Origin: Siphonodentalium dalli
Taxonomy: Eukaryota > Mollusca > Scaphopoda > Gadilida > Siphonodentaliidae
DNA length: 64,000 nt
Direction: 5' to 3'
Assembly (NCBI GenBank): GCA_032622095.1
Contig: CP136064.1
Coordinates: 131,385,129-131,449,128 of the forward strand
In this document: piece by piece, positions 23,290 through 35,239 of the stretch
Position numbering within the stretch: position 1 is the stretch's first letter
How the letters are laid out: each line of letters opens with the position of its first letter
The notes under the pieces: generated by a model
What the model was told of the DNA's origin: nothing
Database searches by the model: none
What the model saw: only the letters and a program-made list of their open reading frames with translations
Program-made: the position numbers and the translations under genes

Positions 23290-24600
23290 ATTTAAAAGAT
23301 AAAAATGTGTCAAACCGCACTTTATAGGATGAGGTTAGATTGTGTCAAATTTATATTGTTTGAGTGTTTACTAGCAGAGGAAGTAGTCACCTTGGGGTGC
23401 CGATTTACAAAGAAGCCACCAAACAATAGGTTGATAATTGCCATCGATTACATAATGGAATGGTGTCTCGATAATGTAGATGATGAGTGATCATATGTGT
23501 GCAAATGACAGCCGTAGTAATATATTTGAGTTTTTTTGTCGCTTCCTAGAGGGTCTGAACAGACTAGCGAAAATGCAGTACTGCCAGTACATATGCATGT
23601 AGCATACATCTTTTAATCCTCCATGTTGTGTTTTGTTTGTCATGTGAGCAATCATTCTAATTGGGTCATCTTTGATAAATTCATATGGCAGTCATGCTTT
23701 CATTTTCAAACAGGTGTAGACACACAGTAATAAAGAGCGTTCTCTAATATTGTTGATACCCTTTTTCAATTGAGGTTGATTTTGCGGATTGTCCTGATAT
23801 TGTTTTCTATTGTTTTCATTTTAACGAGAAATTGATTTGAAACAGTTGGTGTCAAATAGAATGTGGCATATTTAAAACAACATTACATGCATGACTTCAT
23901 ATATTAACACCCATACACAGATTATGGAGATGGTGAGTGATCAGATATGTGCATGTATATGAGAGACTTAGTTATATATCTAACGAACCACTTTTCAATT
24001 GAGGATGATTTTGTGGATTACCAAGATGCATGTTTGTTACCATGATGGCTATTTTTCCCCTAAATTTACTTACATGTCAATTTATTTTAGTGTGATTACA
24101 TCTGACAATGTTCCATTGTGATACCACAATTTGTTTGAGATAAGAAACAGTGGTGAAATAAATACATAGCAAATTCAATATCAAATAGAATATCATTTTC
24201 CATCTGGCACTTTTTGATCCAAACATGCTATATTATACACAAGAAGCTAAACGAAAAGTAAAATAGTCTTGTGATTTTGTATTAATTTTCTTTTAATGTT
24301 TTTTTTTCAGATTGAACTCATTGCTCAATTTAGATTGAACTCATTGCTCAATTTAACAAATGTTTTTTAGTTTTAATCAAAATTTTGAAAAAGAAAAAAA
24401 ACCGCAGATATAACATCCACACTGATTCCGCAGAGGTACCCCGATTCACCTCAGCAAATTTGATTGAAAGCGTCCAGTGGTCTGGAAGAACAATCAGACA
24501 GTCACGTTGTTCATAGGGTTGCGACGTTTCAAAGTGATTCACAGTGATTAGCAGCGAAGATTTCCAGTGGATCGCCACAAGAATTATAAGCCAAACTGAT
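23290..24600. other. Unassigned intron with small duplications
   Basis: Two diverged copies of TTTTTCAATTGAGGTTGATT occur near 23763 and 23992, each preceded by a GAGTGATCA motif. A 25 bp unit ATTGAACTCATTGCTCAATT is tandemly doubled at about 24312-24353. The 24370-24600 stretch is less AT-rich and minus-strand open (LPDHWTLSIKFAEVNRGTSA), but no family or splice context is clear. Confidence 0.35.
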
Positions 24601-24807
24601 ACTGCCTGCTAATCCCTGTCGCTTCAAATCGAGGCGGAATAATGAATGTCGGCAATTCGGCGGGATATCTCACTAAAAAAAGGCCCGACATGATGAGGCT
24701 GCTTTGTCTTGGGGGTACTGTATCATCGACTGCACCTTCTGGTGGGACTCGGTGGGTTGTGGGCAGGAGTGCGGATCTGGTCTTCTATGTTGAGGGGTGA
24801 TGATGAA

Positions 24808-27514
24808 CAAGACAGTCAATGACTGTGGAGACGATCACCAGACTGTAAAGACTAGGAAGACTGGGACTCGGAAGACCATAAGAGTTAGTACTTGTCATAT
24901 TCACTTAAAAACAAGTAGTCCTAAAGAGGGACATAGCCTAGAGGGTCTACGTTGAGCAGTGGGGTGTCCACCTTGAAATATGGTCCAGATCCCCCCACCC
25001 CACATAGTCCATAGTCTGCTCCCTCTCAACTGAAGCAAACACACTCCCAAGTTTGTAAAATTCCTTTGCACATGTTGGAATATTACAACTGATACTTCAA
25101 GCTTTCCTAACTGTGGCAAAGTTACAACCTGACATGCTCCCCTTTTTTAATGGTGGACCCCATTGAAACGAATTTTGATCCCAACTCTCCATAGGCCATT
25201 TACACCAAATGCCATTTCTTGATTGGTCGAACCCATTTTAACAAATCTGTAACCCAGTCCCAAGTAACACAAGGACCCTCCATACTGGTTACTACATATA
25301 GGCTAAATAGGACTGATGGATCTTGAGGAGCGCCATTTTAAGAATTACTTTGGGGGAAGAGTTATGTCCATGGTAGCACCCCTATTTGACCTGGTGAACC
25401 CATTTCAACAAATCTGAACCCAGTCACCCAATGACTCTCTATACCAAAATGTATACCAAATATGCCAAATGGTTCTTGAGAAGATCTTTTAAAAATAACT
25501 GATGAGGGAAAGAATTATGTCATTGGCACTGACCAATTCTGAATCAAATCTGAATCCTAGTCACCCATACCAAATATAAGCTGAATAGGCCTGATGGTTC
25601 TTGATAGGAAGACATTTTAAGAATTACAATGGATGGACAAGTTACGTCCCTGGCTCCGCCCTTATTTGACCAGGTGACCTCATTTTAACACATCTGTATC
25701 CCTGTCACCCAAAAACCATCCACACCAATTATAAGCTAAATAGCCCTGCTGATTCTTGAGATGTTTTAAGAATTACTATGGATGGAAAGAGTTAGGTCCT
25801 TAGTTTCTTGAGAAGATGTTTTCAGAATTACTATGGATGGAAAGAGTTAGGTCCCTAGCTATGCCACTTTTTTGACCATGTGACCCCCATTTGAACAGAA
25901 CTGAATCCCAGCCACCTAGGGACCATCCACACAAAATATGTCTCAATTCTTCATCTCAGGTAAGGTAAGAAAAATGCCTCCATCTTTCTCATCCAGTTTC
26001 CCATATGTAATCGCCTGAGAAAACAGGTATTTAGTTTTACTGGCCTAACTGTCAGATTCATCATTCACACTTGGCCTTGGGAGTGGAGTTTGTTATCATA
26101 AGCAGGATCATTTATATACAAACTCTCTAACAGGCAGAGAAATTTAGGCTATTAATCAAAGCAGTCATTCCAAACAGATTTTGTTAACGCTGCCATTTCA
26201 TTTATTACTTTATAATCAATGTGACTTCTATATGGTTTAAAGGGGTACTGTACCCCAATTTCAATAAATTCCCAGTGACAATAGCGATCTAATATGAATA
26301 TTATATTATAAAATAACTAATTTGAGTCGACGATGTCTACTGAAAACGTTCCGGTTAACAGGCTATCGTAAAAGTAAAATTGAATTATTTAATATAAATT
26401 CATTTATGGCTGGAGTCATAAAATGGAGAATTATGCCATTACGAGTTACCGTTCTTGAAATCGCATATGTTGCGTGTCTTTTATCGACGGCCATTCGCGA
26501 ACATTATTGAGTTGCAAACAAAACATGTTACCTGCAAAAGAAGGCCCGTTATAACCAATTCGGGAAAAAAGGAGAAAGAAACAAGAGTCATAAAGCGTCA
26601 AGTATTTTATAGGGAGTGAGATTGTTCGATGGAAGAGATTGAATGCATCAATCGAAGCTGTGAGCAATGAACTTCCGGTTCTTCCTGCGACCTGGGTCTT
26701 CTCCGGTGAAGGTCAAAAACATGGCGCGTAGTTTGAAATCGTAATATTTTTGTTTCCAAGATCAATATTTTCTTCGCTAAATTAGGTTTATACGAAACTC
26801 ATATAACACGAACACAATCTAACTTGAAAGTTATTTCAATGGGAGTAAATAAAAAAATCGCCTATCTTAGTGTACAGTACCCCTTTAAGCATGTTCTTGA
26901 TTTTAGACTGATTTAAACCAAATTTGGTTGAGTCACCCTGGTGGATGTTATAATGGTGTTATTTTTTTTTAAATTGAGCAAGAAATTAATCTCAATTATA
27001 AAAATAAAAAAATTAATTTGAAAAAACAAAAAAATCTATTTTTTTGGGGGTTTTTTGTTTTGTTTTGTTAAATTGAACAAGGAGTCCAATGTAAAAAAAA
27101 ATTTTTAGTTCAATCTAAAAAATTTTTTATATTTTTTTAAGAGTTGTGTCCCTGGCCCCGCCCACATTTGACCCAGTGACCTCATTTGAACAAATCTGAA
27201 CCCCAGTCACCCAAGGATCCTTCATACCAAATATGAACCCATTTGGCCTGATGGTATTTGAGAAGAAGATGTTTAAAAGAATTACTATGGAGGGAAAGAG
27301 TTATGGCCCTGGCTTCGCAATTATTTGAGCCAGTGACCTCATTTGAACAAATCTGAATGTGAGTCACCTAGGGAACATCCACACCAAATATGAACTCATT
27401 CGGTCCATTGGTTCCAGAGGAGAAGATGTTCAAAGAATTGTTGACGGACGGACGGACGACGGACGAGGAGTGATGACTATAGCTCCACCGGAGACTTCGT
27501 CTCAGGTGAGCTAA
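24808..27514 (+). mobile_element. F2 element, full-length copy carrying a TTAA MITE
   Basis: It begins CAAGACAGTCAATGACTGTG, a hairpin with a CAATG top. It has a conserved leader, then ~157 bp core units (for example GTGACCTCATTTGAACAAAT at 27174 and 27331), a GACGGACGGACGACGGACG tail, and a right-end hairpin ACCGGAGACTTCGTCTCAGG followed by TGAGCTAA. No protein is encoded. It is nearly identical over long stretches to 48058-51433. The structure fits a non-autonomous Helentron-type (pearl-like) element: hairpin ends, CTAA terminus, core tandem repeats and no target duplication. That class assignment is inferred. Confidence 0.75.
26241..26884. mobile_element. TTAA-type MITE, 644 bp, nested in F2
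   Basis: The ends are AGGGGTACTGTAC and GTACAGTACCCCT, with TTAA at 26237-26240 and 26885-26888. The corresponding point of the other F2 copy (near 50324) reads GGTTTAAGCATG with a single TTAA, so it is a true empty site. There is no transposase. Its relative is at 2784-3243. A lone TTAAAGGGGTACTGTA end is at about 46825. Confidence 0.92.
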
Positions 27515-28107
27515 AAAGGAATGTTTAATGAGTCTCAGTGATTTTATTAAAGAAAAATTCATAACTTTAAGTTTCATAACTCTGTGGATGTTATAGTCAT
27601 GTTAGTTTTTCAAAGTCCTTTTAAAATGTTTTTGCAAGGTTTTAAATCTCAATTAAATAAATTTTTGTTTTATTTTAATTATATTTGAATTTGTTTTTTT
27701 TAAATTAATTTTTTTTTTTAAGAGGTCTGTCCCTGACTCGGCCCATGATCCGGTGACCCCATTTGAACAAATTTGAATCCCAGTCACAGAAAGAACCTCA
27801 ATATCAAATATAAGCTAAATCAGCCTGATGGTTCTTGAGAAGAAGTTGTTTTAAGAATTACTACCGGTATGGAGGGAAAGAGTTATGGCCCTGGCTTCAC
27901 AATTATTTTACCGGGTGACCTCATTTGAACAAATCTGAATGTAAGTCACCGAGGTACATCCACACCAAATATGAATCCATTCATTTTATTGATTCTGGAG
28001 AAGAAGATGTTTAAAGAATTGTTGACGGATGGACGTCTAGGCCGACGGACAATGGATGAGGAGTGTTGACTATAGCTCCAGCTGAGACTTCGTCTCATGT
28101 GAGCTAA
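27515..28107 (+). repeat. F2 element, truncated second copy
   Basis: It follows immediately after the previous F2 right end. It contains core units (GGTGACCCCATTTGAACAAA; AGAAGTTGTTTTAAGAATTA) and ends GAGACTTCGTCTCATGTGAG followed by CTAA. The left-end hairpin is missing. Confidence 0.7.
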
Positions 28108-28295
28108 AAAGGTTTAAAACAAGGTTACATAAAAATAACAAAAAAACATTTTCAGCTGGTTTTACAAATTGTTCCCAAATGGCAATTGGGGCCAGTGAAG
28201 AAAATAACTTAAAATTATTCAAAGTGATCAACTATTAGTTATCAATTGGTGCATGCACTCAAATTAAAGAAAATGAGAATAAAATATGATTATAC

Positions 28296-28459
28296 CTGCT
28301 TGAATTCGTGGGAGACATATAGATCTCCAATACATATATCAAAGCCATAGACATGGATCGAGTTAGTAAATAAGTTAGAATTTCCAGTGTGGTCAGAATG
28401 TCCATGTGTGCACACAACATATTCTATATTCTCTGGGGTCAGGTTATTTTTGGCCAGGC
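28296..28459 (-). CDS. MBLAC1-like alternative exon 2b (metal-binding motif intact)
   Basis: The acceptor is TTTCCTGTTGCAG and the donor GTATAA. The exon is 164 bp; it starts by completing a glycine codon and ends in phase 0. It encodes LAKNNLTPENIEYVVC then THGHSDHTGNSNLFTNSIHV and YGFDICIGDLYVSHEFKQ. The THGHSDH motif supplies the His, His, Asp and His metal ligands of the fold in canonical MBLAC1 form, so this is the version expected to give an active hydrolase. It is 29/55 identical, without gaps, to the exon at 33678-33841. Confidence 0.92.
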
Positions 28460-29164
28460 CTGCAACAGGAAACAAATAGTTAGTTGAGTTAATTAAAGGT
28501 GATTAGTTTATTGGGGGGAACTAGGTTACCACTCACAACACTTTCAGAAACTTAGCTTGATGAAATTATTTTTGATTTTTCAATATAAACAATGTCTGAC
28601 TTTATCAATCCCGGAATACCACTAACAGTTTAAAAAAAATCAATTTCAGAGAGCAGAAAGAAGAATTGTTGATAAACTATGCAACTTTTTAAGGAGTATG
28701 TTGTTGTAATTGGTAACACCAAGCACAGAAATCATATCAGTAGTGTGAATATATTGCAATTGTTAAGCAAACATCTGAAATTAAGAGCAAATTCGAACTT
28801 ATAAAGTCAGAGAAAGGTCTGATTTCAATATATTTTGATGGGAATCATCTGCCCTAATTGAACAATGTTATAATTCCATATGATAAAATATCTGGGTCAA
28901 TAGAAGATTGGTTTCAAAATAGAGAAATTAATTTGTTCATAGATTTACATGGAAAATGAGAACATATTTGAATGATCTAATCCTGACATTTATCTCTTTC
29001 AACACAAAACACCTTCATCATCTTACAAGTGTTTCTTATGAATATTTATTACCACATCAATAGCCCACTGGTCAAGACCAAACATGGAGTATACAGATAA
29101 AATGCCAGAAGTGTCGCTACAGTTTAATTCTCGAAACAAGGAAATTCAGGAGACTTCTCTATGG

Positions 29165-29872
29165 GAGGTTAAATATTTGTGCTTAAGTGCAAATAACCTC
29201 TATCATTTGCGCTTAAGCGCAAATCATTTGCGCTTAAGCACAAATCAAAATTAATATGCATTATCCCCCTGAATTAATTTTAAATGGCACAAGCCTAAAC
29301 ACAAAACAACGTATATATAGGCCCACCATATGACGGAATTAGCAATCCACCAGTAACCCCAATATCCCTTTTGTGACCATGGAAATGGTATAGATCTGTG
29401 CAGGATATGTCTCTTTTATAAAATAATATACTAGATCTCTGGGATGGAGACACAAATTCTTGGGGACAGGGATGCTGATAATATGAAAATATGGGTTTTT
29501 CCCCTATTTCAAGTCAATAAGTACACCATATGAGGGAAGCAAGCCCCTAGTAACCACTAATTCCCAATTTATGGTCATGGAAATGGTATATATCTGTGCA
29601 GGAGATGTCCCTTTAATAAAATATACTAGTGCTCTGGGAGTGAGGCATCAATTCTTGGGACACCAGGGACAGAGATGCTGATATGCATATTTAAATATGT
29701 TTTTTCTTCAACTTTAGAGCCTGTATGGGGCTACTACTATGGGCCCATGATAATATACTATGAGATGGACTCAATCATTCACAATCAGAGGGAAGTATTA
29801 AAGGGAGTGTTAGGTATTTGCGTTTAAGCGCAAATAAATAATAAATGTGAAAATGATTTGCGCTTAAGGTAA
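29165..29872. mobile_element. ~700 bp element with repeated palindromic ends
   Basis: Near the left end three 20 bp palindromes of the form ATTTGCGCTTAAGCGCAAAT (with small variants) lie at 29174, 29204 and 29225. The first sits inside a larger hairpin (AGGTTAAATATTTG ... AAATAACCT). At the right end ATTTGCGTTTAAGCGCAAAT is at 29816 and a partial copy at 29854. The interior has two diverged direct units (GGAAATGGTATAGATCTGTG and GGAAATGGTATATATCTGTG). No coding potential. It lies between the two alternative exons. Confidence 0.65.
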
Positions 29873-30637
29873 GGTTTTACATAGAAGATAATGGTGCAGG
29901 TTAAACAATTCTACAGTAATGCTGTCGGAGTGAAGGATGGAAAAGAGGGAGAACCAATTTCAATGAAAATATTTTTGTTGATGATTTCCATCAAATTTAT
30001 ATACAAAAAGTTATCTCCATGATATGGGGAATCTTATAATGTGATTCAAAGATACCCTATGAGTCAGGGATGGGGGTTGGTGAGGAACATCAAAATTAAT
30101 AAAAAAAAACAATTTGTCAACAATTTCTACCAAACTTAAAATTAGTCATGTCCATATGACAGTATAGTAAGAGAATATTACAGTATGGTAAAATATTCCA
30201 AAGTGGCACCATCCATGTCATTTCCTCCAAACTTATAGTCATCTCCATTGTACAGGAAATCTATGGTACAATTCAACATGGCAAAAGTCATACCATTGGA
30301 GTCTGGGATGGGGGTTGAGGGAGGAGCACCAAAATCGGATAAAAATATGTGTCACAGATATCATTCAAACATATATAGATATCTCCATGATATAAGATAC
30401 CTACTGGTGCAGCTTAAATTCTCTGAAGTGGCACAATTCAGGTCAGGAGATGGGGGAACTAACACAATTGAGAAAACCATGGATTTTCCTACAAACTTAT
30501 AAAGTTCCCAAAATAGTGCTGTTCATGTAAGGAATGAATGTCATGTAAGGGGCACCAACAATGCTAAAACAAGTTTCCTAGTTTACCAAACTTATCTATA
30601 TAATCATATCCGTGAGTGACATATCATATAAACTATA

Positions 30638-31957
30638 TGAAAGTGTCATGAAACTGTAGCTCAACTTGGAAAGGGAATAATTTAATGTATTACAGTCAAT
30701 GGAGCGATTAGGAATGTGGAAGGTTGAATATCTAATACTAGTTTATAGACATGACGAGAAAAGTAAAATCCAAGATGGCTGCTGGCGGCCATGTTTTCGG
30801 CCGAATGACCCCAAAATGAGTCGTTCCCATCTACATGTCATCGTTAACATCAATGACAAATTTTATGACGATCAGACTAAAGGTAATACCTGTAGCCCAT
30901 GCTAAATAATTTAGTCATACAAAGAGTAAAATCCAAGATGGCTGCTGGCGGCCATGTTTTTTGGCCGAATGACCCCAAAATGACTCGTTTCCCATCTACA
31001 TGTCATTATTAACATTCATGACAAATTTTATGATGATCAGACTAAAGGTACGACATGTAGCACGTGCTAAAGAATTTAGTCATACAAAGAGTAAAATCCA
31101 AGATGGCTGCTGGCGGCCATGTTTTTTGCCCGAATGACCCCAAAATGACTCGTTCACATCTACATGTCATTATTAACATTCATGACAAATTTCATGATGA
31201 TCAGACGAACAGTACGACCTGTGGGCCGTGCTAATGGATTAAATTTTGAAATCGAAGATGGCAGCTGGCGGCCATGTTTTTTGTCCGAATGACCCCAAAA
31301 TGAGTCGTTCCCATCTACATGTCATCGTTAACATCAATGACAAATTTTATGACGATCAGACTAAAGGTAATACCTGTAGCCCATGCTAAATAATTTAGTC
31401 ATACAAAGAGTAAAATCCAAGATGGCTGCTGGCGGCCATGTTTTTTGGCCGAATGACCCCAAAATGACTCGTTTCCCATCTACATGTCATTATTAACATT
31501 CATGACAAATTTTATGATGATCAGACTAAAGGTACGACCTGTAGCCCGTGCTAAAGGATTTAGTCATACAAAGAGTAAAATCCAAGATGGCTGCTGGTGG
31601 CCATGTTTTTTGGCCGAATGACCCCAAAATGACTCGCTCCCATCTACATGTCATTATTAACATTCTTGACAAATTTTATGATGATCAGACTAAAAGTACG
31701 ACCTGTAGCCCGTGCTAAAGAATTTAGTCATACAAAGAGTAAAATCCAAGATGGCTGCTGGCGGCCATGTTTTTGGGCCGAATGACCCCAAAATTACTCG
31801 TTCCCATCTACATGTCAATATTAACATCCATGACAAATTTCATGATGATCAGACAAACATTACGGCCTGTAGCCCGTGCTAATGGATTGAATTTTGAAAT
31901 CCAAGATGGCCACTGGCGGCCATGTTTATTTCCCGAATTTTCATGTATAGTATAATA
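30638..31957 (+). repeat. F1 array, 5' end plus ~7 units
   Basis: The left end is TGAAAGTGTCATGAAACTGT with TAGCTCAACTTGG, followed by about seven units of ~164 bp. Each reads AAATCCAAGATGGCTGCTGG, CGGCCATG, GGCCGAATGACCCCAAAATG, CGTTCCCATCTACATGTCA, ATGATCAGACTAAAGGTACG and GTGCTAAAGGATTTAGTCAT. The array stops without a right-end hairpin. It lies between the alternative exons 2a and 2b, in the same orientation as the larger array at 36893-39987 on the other side of exon 2a. Confidence 0.9.
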
Positions 31958-32539
31958 CAGGCCTGAAGATTTCAGTTCGCCTGGAGGTTACCTAAAGCTA
32001 AAATGCCGCGAACGAAAAAACACCTACATTGTGCCAAAGTTTTCAAAGTGTGCCAAAGGTCTCACGATCATGTATTTTCACCTTCATTATTGCTCAATCT
32101 AGTCCCAAGATGAGATATTCAAAATTATTGTTCAATGATTTGCTCATTAGTAATTAATAATACAGTGATGTGATTATATGTGCATAAACTCTTCTGTTAA
32201 CCTAAGCACTAAGTTTGTGCCACAAACCTGGTGACAAAAAATTGATTACTCATAATTTTAAGCTCTGCAGGCCTGTGTATATATTAACCGATAGAAAACC
32301 CTGCTAGTAAAAATATGTTGCTAATTCCATTAATATTGTGAGATATTCATTGTTATGACGGCTTCATAAGTCCCTTCTCCTTATTTCATTCTCTAAGAAG
32401 AAGCCTCTATTCAAAATAGTTTTTTTTTACAAGGAAACTGATCATTTATTAATAGGTATCCTGACATTTCCATCACCCATGTGAGTGGACATTTCCCCAC
32501 CTGGTGACTTAAAAAAACAAGGGTTGCGCATCAAAGATG

Positions 32540-32980
32540 GTTTGTTGATATTGTTGTGAAAGGTACACATAACAAATATGAATGTAATTGGTTGATGTTT
32601 GTTCAAGTTATCACGCTAATAGACATAACATTTCCTAAAATTGCTAAAAGTAGACTAACTATTGAGTGCCGTAACTCAGGTAAAAAGGATCAGACAAATC
32701 TGGTTTTGGAACTTGTTCTAGATATTGTTGTAAAAGATCCATACGCCAGCATACCAAATATGAATGCAATTGGTTGACATTTGTTCAAGTTGTCGCGCTA
32801 ACGGACATAACATTTACTAAAATTTCTAAAAATAGACAGACAGTAACTCAGGTAAAAAAAATTTGAACAAACCTGGTTGTCGAACTCGATCATGATATTA
32901 CTGTGACAGGTTGATACATGTATACCAAATATGAATGAGATTGGTTGACGTTTGTTCAAGTTAAAATGCTAGCAGATATA
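32540..32980 (+). repeat. Three diverged ~180-200 bp units related to the 161 bp array
   Basis: Three units carry CAAATATGAATGTAATTGGT-like sequence followed by TTTGTTCAAGTTATCACGCT-like sequence and ACATAACATTT. The order and phrases resemble those of the 9551 array (ACCAAATTTCAATCAAATCG, GTTATCGCGCTAACG). Old and decayed. Confidence 0.65.
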
Positions 32981-33677
32981 TAACGGGAAAACATCTGGTG
33001 GGTCGACACCTGGCGGGTATACGTCAGGTGGGTAATTGTCAGTATTACTATTAATCTATTGTCTGCTATACGTCAGTACTGAGTACGGATGTAAAATGTT
33101 ATGCTGTGTGCTATATGTCCGTATTGACATTTCATCACACTATCTGTCACCCATTTATTCATATAAACTAGAACTCAGAGATTGGTGCATTGGAACAACT
33201 ATATCTCAAAGTTTCATGTATGGTGTTCCACGATTGTGAAGGATAATAGCCTTTCAATTGATTCAGTTTTATGGTTTTCGTGATATTCAGTTATATTTTT
33301 CCACTGGAAAATGCCATAATGTCGATGACCCAGCACACGACGTCATAACATTAGCATTGAAAAGGTTAAAGTAATACTTCTATCTGAGCCAGTATATATG
33401 GCACATGAGTGTGGAAATGTTTGGTATTCACCAAATTATTCAGACACTTGTCACTACAAATCTTACTTGATTAATCATGCAAACATCATACAATACTAAC
33501 TTTGACCCAAGTCAGTAACTAACCAAAACCAAGCCTTCACAGAGGCCAGTAATCCACATATACTACGTTAGTACAAAGCTCATAACTTTTAACAAATTGT
33601 TACTGTCTCTCACAACGACTAAAGAACAAACACCAAACAACAAAAGACAATGGAACATTTCAGGCTTGACATTGTAC

Positions 33678-33841
33678 CTGTTTGAAATCATGTAGGATAT
33701 AGCTGTGTCCATTGTAGATTTGATTTGACACCACATGGATTGATCCAGTAAACAGGTTAAGATTTCCCACCTTGTCAGAGTTTCCACTTGTACAGACAAC
33801 ATACTTTATGTCATCAGCGATTAAACCATAATCCAATAGTC
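33678..33841 (-). CDS. MBLAC1-like alternative exon 2a (metal ligands lost)
   Basis: The acceptor is GCACTTCTCAG and the donor GTACAA. The exon is 164 bp and open throughout, with the same start and end phases as exon 2b. It encodes LLDYGLIADDIKYVVC then TSGNSDKVGNLNLFTGSIHV and VSNQIYNGHSYILHDFKQ. At the motif that is THGHSDH in 2b it reads TSGNSDK, so all three histidine ligands are gone and only the Asp remains. The surrounding core (YVVCT, GN, NLFT, SIHV, HxFKQ) is kept. This pattern fits a pseudoenzyme isoform or changed chemistry better than simple decay, but a recently silenced exon cannot be excluded. Confidence 0.85.
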
Positions 33842-34060
33842 CTGAGAAGTGCATTAATAAAAGTAATAATCACTATGCCTTGATGAAGGTCACAGAGAGT
33901 GAGAGTTGTATTCCTGATTTGCTGAAAATGCTGACTGAAATACACAAGCTTTATTTTTAGATTGACATAAAAAATGCCTTCATAACAACGGAATGGGGTG
34001 ATTTAAAGTAGTGATTATGAATTACCTATGAATGTGAGATTTACAATACCTGATAGAGAA

Positions 34061-34190
34061 CAAGAGTGTCAATGACTGTTGAGTCACTTTCCTGGCTGTA
34101 AAGACTGAGAAGACAACAACAGTCAGTACTTGTCAAGATATTACTCTAACCCCTTTCTATACTAAATGATTTCTCACATTCAGTTAAAAA
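34061..34190 (+). repeat. F2 left-end fragment
   Basis: CAAGAGTGTCAATGACTGTT followed by GACTGAGAAGAC and CAGTCAGTACTTGTCAAGAT. It is a truncated F2 leader with a slightly altered hairpin. Confidence 0.65.
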
Positions 34191-34574
34191 ATATACATTG
34201 AATTGGTATATTATTCATTGGGAGGGGTTTTCAGGGACAATAAGCAGACAGATCATACAAATGCAGAAGGAGTCTTATTTATTGAAGAATAAAAGGCCAT
34301 CCGGCCACAGTGTCCCCCGAAAAAGTGGCTTCATTGGGGGCATCAGCTTTTCTGAAAATAATAACAAGAACCCTAAATCCGATACTAAATTTCAGAACAA
34401 TCCAACCAGTGTCCCCTGAAATGGAACACGGCAAACTCTAGATATTTATTTGTTAATTTTACCTTCATTAATGCTGGCTGTGTTATTTGTTACCAGATGG
34501 TCTGTTCAGTGAATAAACAAGAAATCATCGGAAAAAAGTTCATATTATATTTTCATATAAGAAATCAATATTCA

Positions 34575-35095
34575 ATATTTGAGAGCAACCAGACAAAAAT
34601 GGGTGGATCGTACCCATATTGGAACTTGATCTGTATTTCGAGCTGATAAACTCATATACCAAATTTGATTAGATATGATCACACAAACTAAAGTTATCAT
34701 CCGGAACCAGAAATTGACAGGATTCTAAGTCGTAAAAGGACCATAACTCTCACGAAAATGGGCAGAGCAAACCCATATTAGAACCTGACCTGTATTTTGG
34801 GCTGATAAACTCACATAACAAATTTGGTTCAGATATGATCACACAAACTGAAGTTATCATCCGGAAACCAGAAAATTAAAAGATTCTAAGTCGGAAAAGG
34901 GCCATAACTCTCGCAAAAATGGGCGGATTTTACCCATATTCGAACTTGACCTGTATTTTGGTCTGATAAACTCACCTATGAAATTTGCTTCTGATCTAAT
35001 AACCGAAACTAAAGGTATCATACGGAAACCATTTCCGGACGCACGGACGGACACCGGCTGTTTTAATAGTCCCCCGAATTTTTTTTTCGGGGGAC
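34575..35095 (+). repeat. F4 element: tandem units plus G-rich 3' hairpin
   Basis: Three units of ~165 bp contain GGGCCATAACTCTC-like sequence, ACCCATATTGGAACTTGA, CTGTATTTCGAGCTGATAAA and AGTTATCATCCGGAAACC-like sequence. After GGACGCACGGACGGACACC the element ends in a hairpin of GTCCCCCGAA and TTCGGGGGAC around a T run. A related repeat is at 44230-44640. No coding function. Confidence 0.75.
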
Positions 35096-35239
35096 AAAAA
35101 TGTACAGATAATAAGTTCAATTCATGTTTGTTGAACTTATTATCTGAGCTTTCCAAGGGATAACTACTCATCAATGAGTATTTAGTATAGAAAGGGTTAA
35201 AACACGAAGTTATATATAGGGCATATCTAGTGGCATCTA

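Noticed and set aside
24348-24578. Alternative downstream exon of the MBLAC1-like gene
   Set aside because: The open minus-strand frame has no PTPGH motif, no fitting splice sites and no similarity to the 19200-19314 exon.
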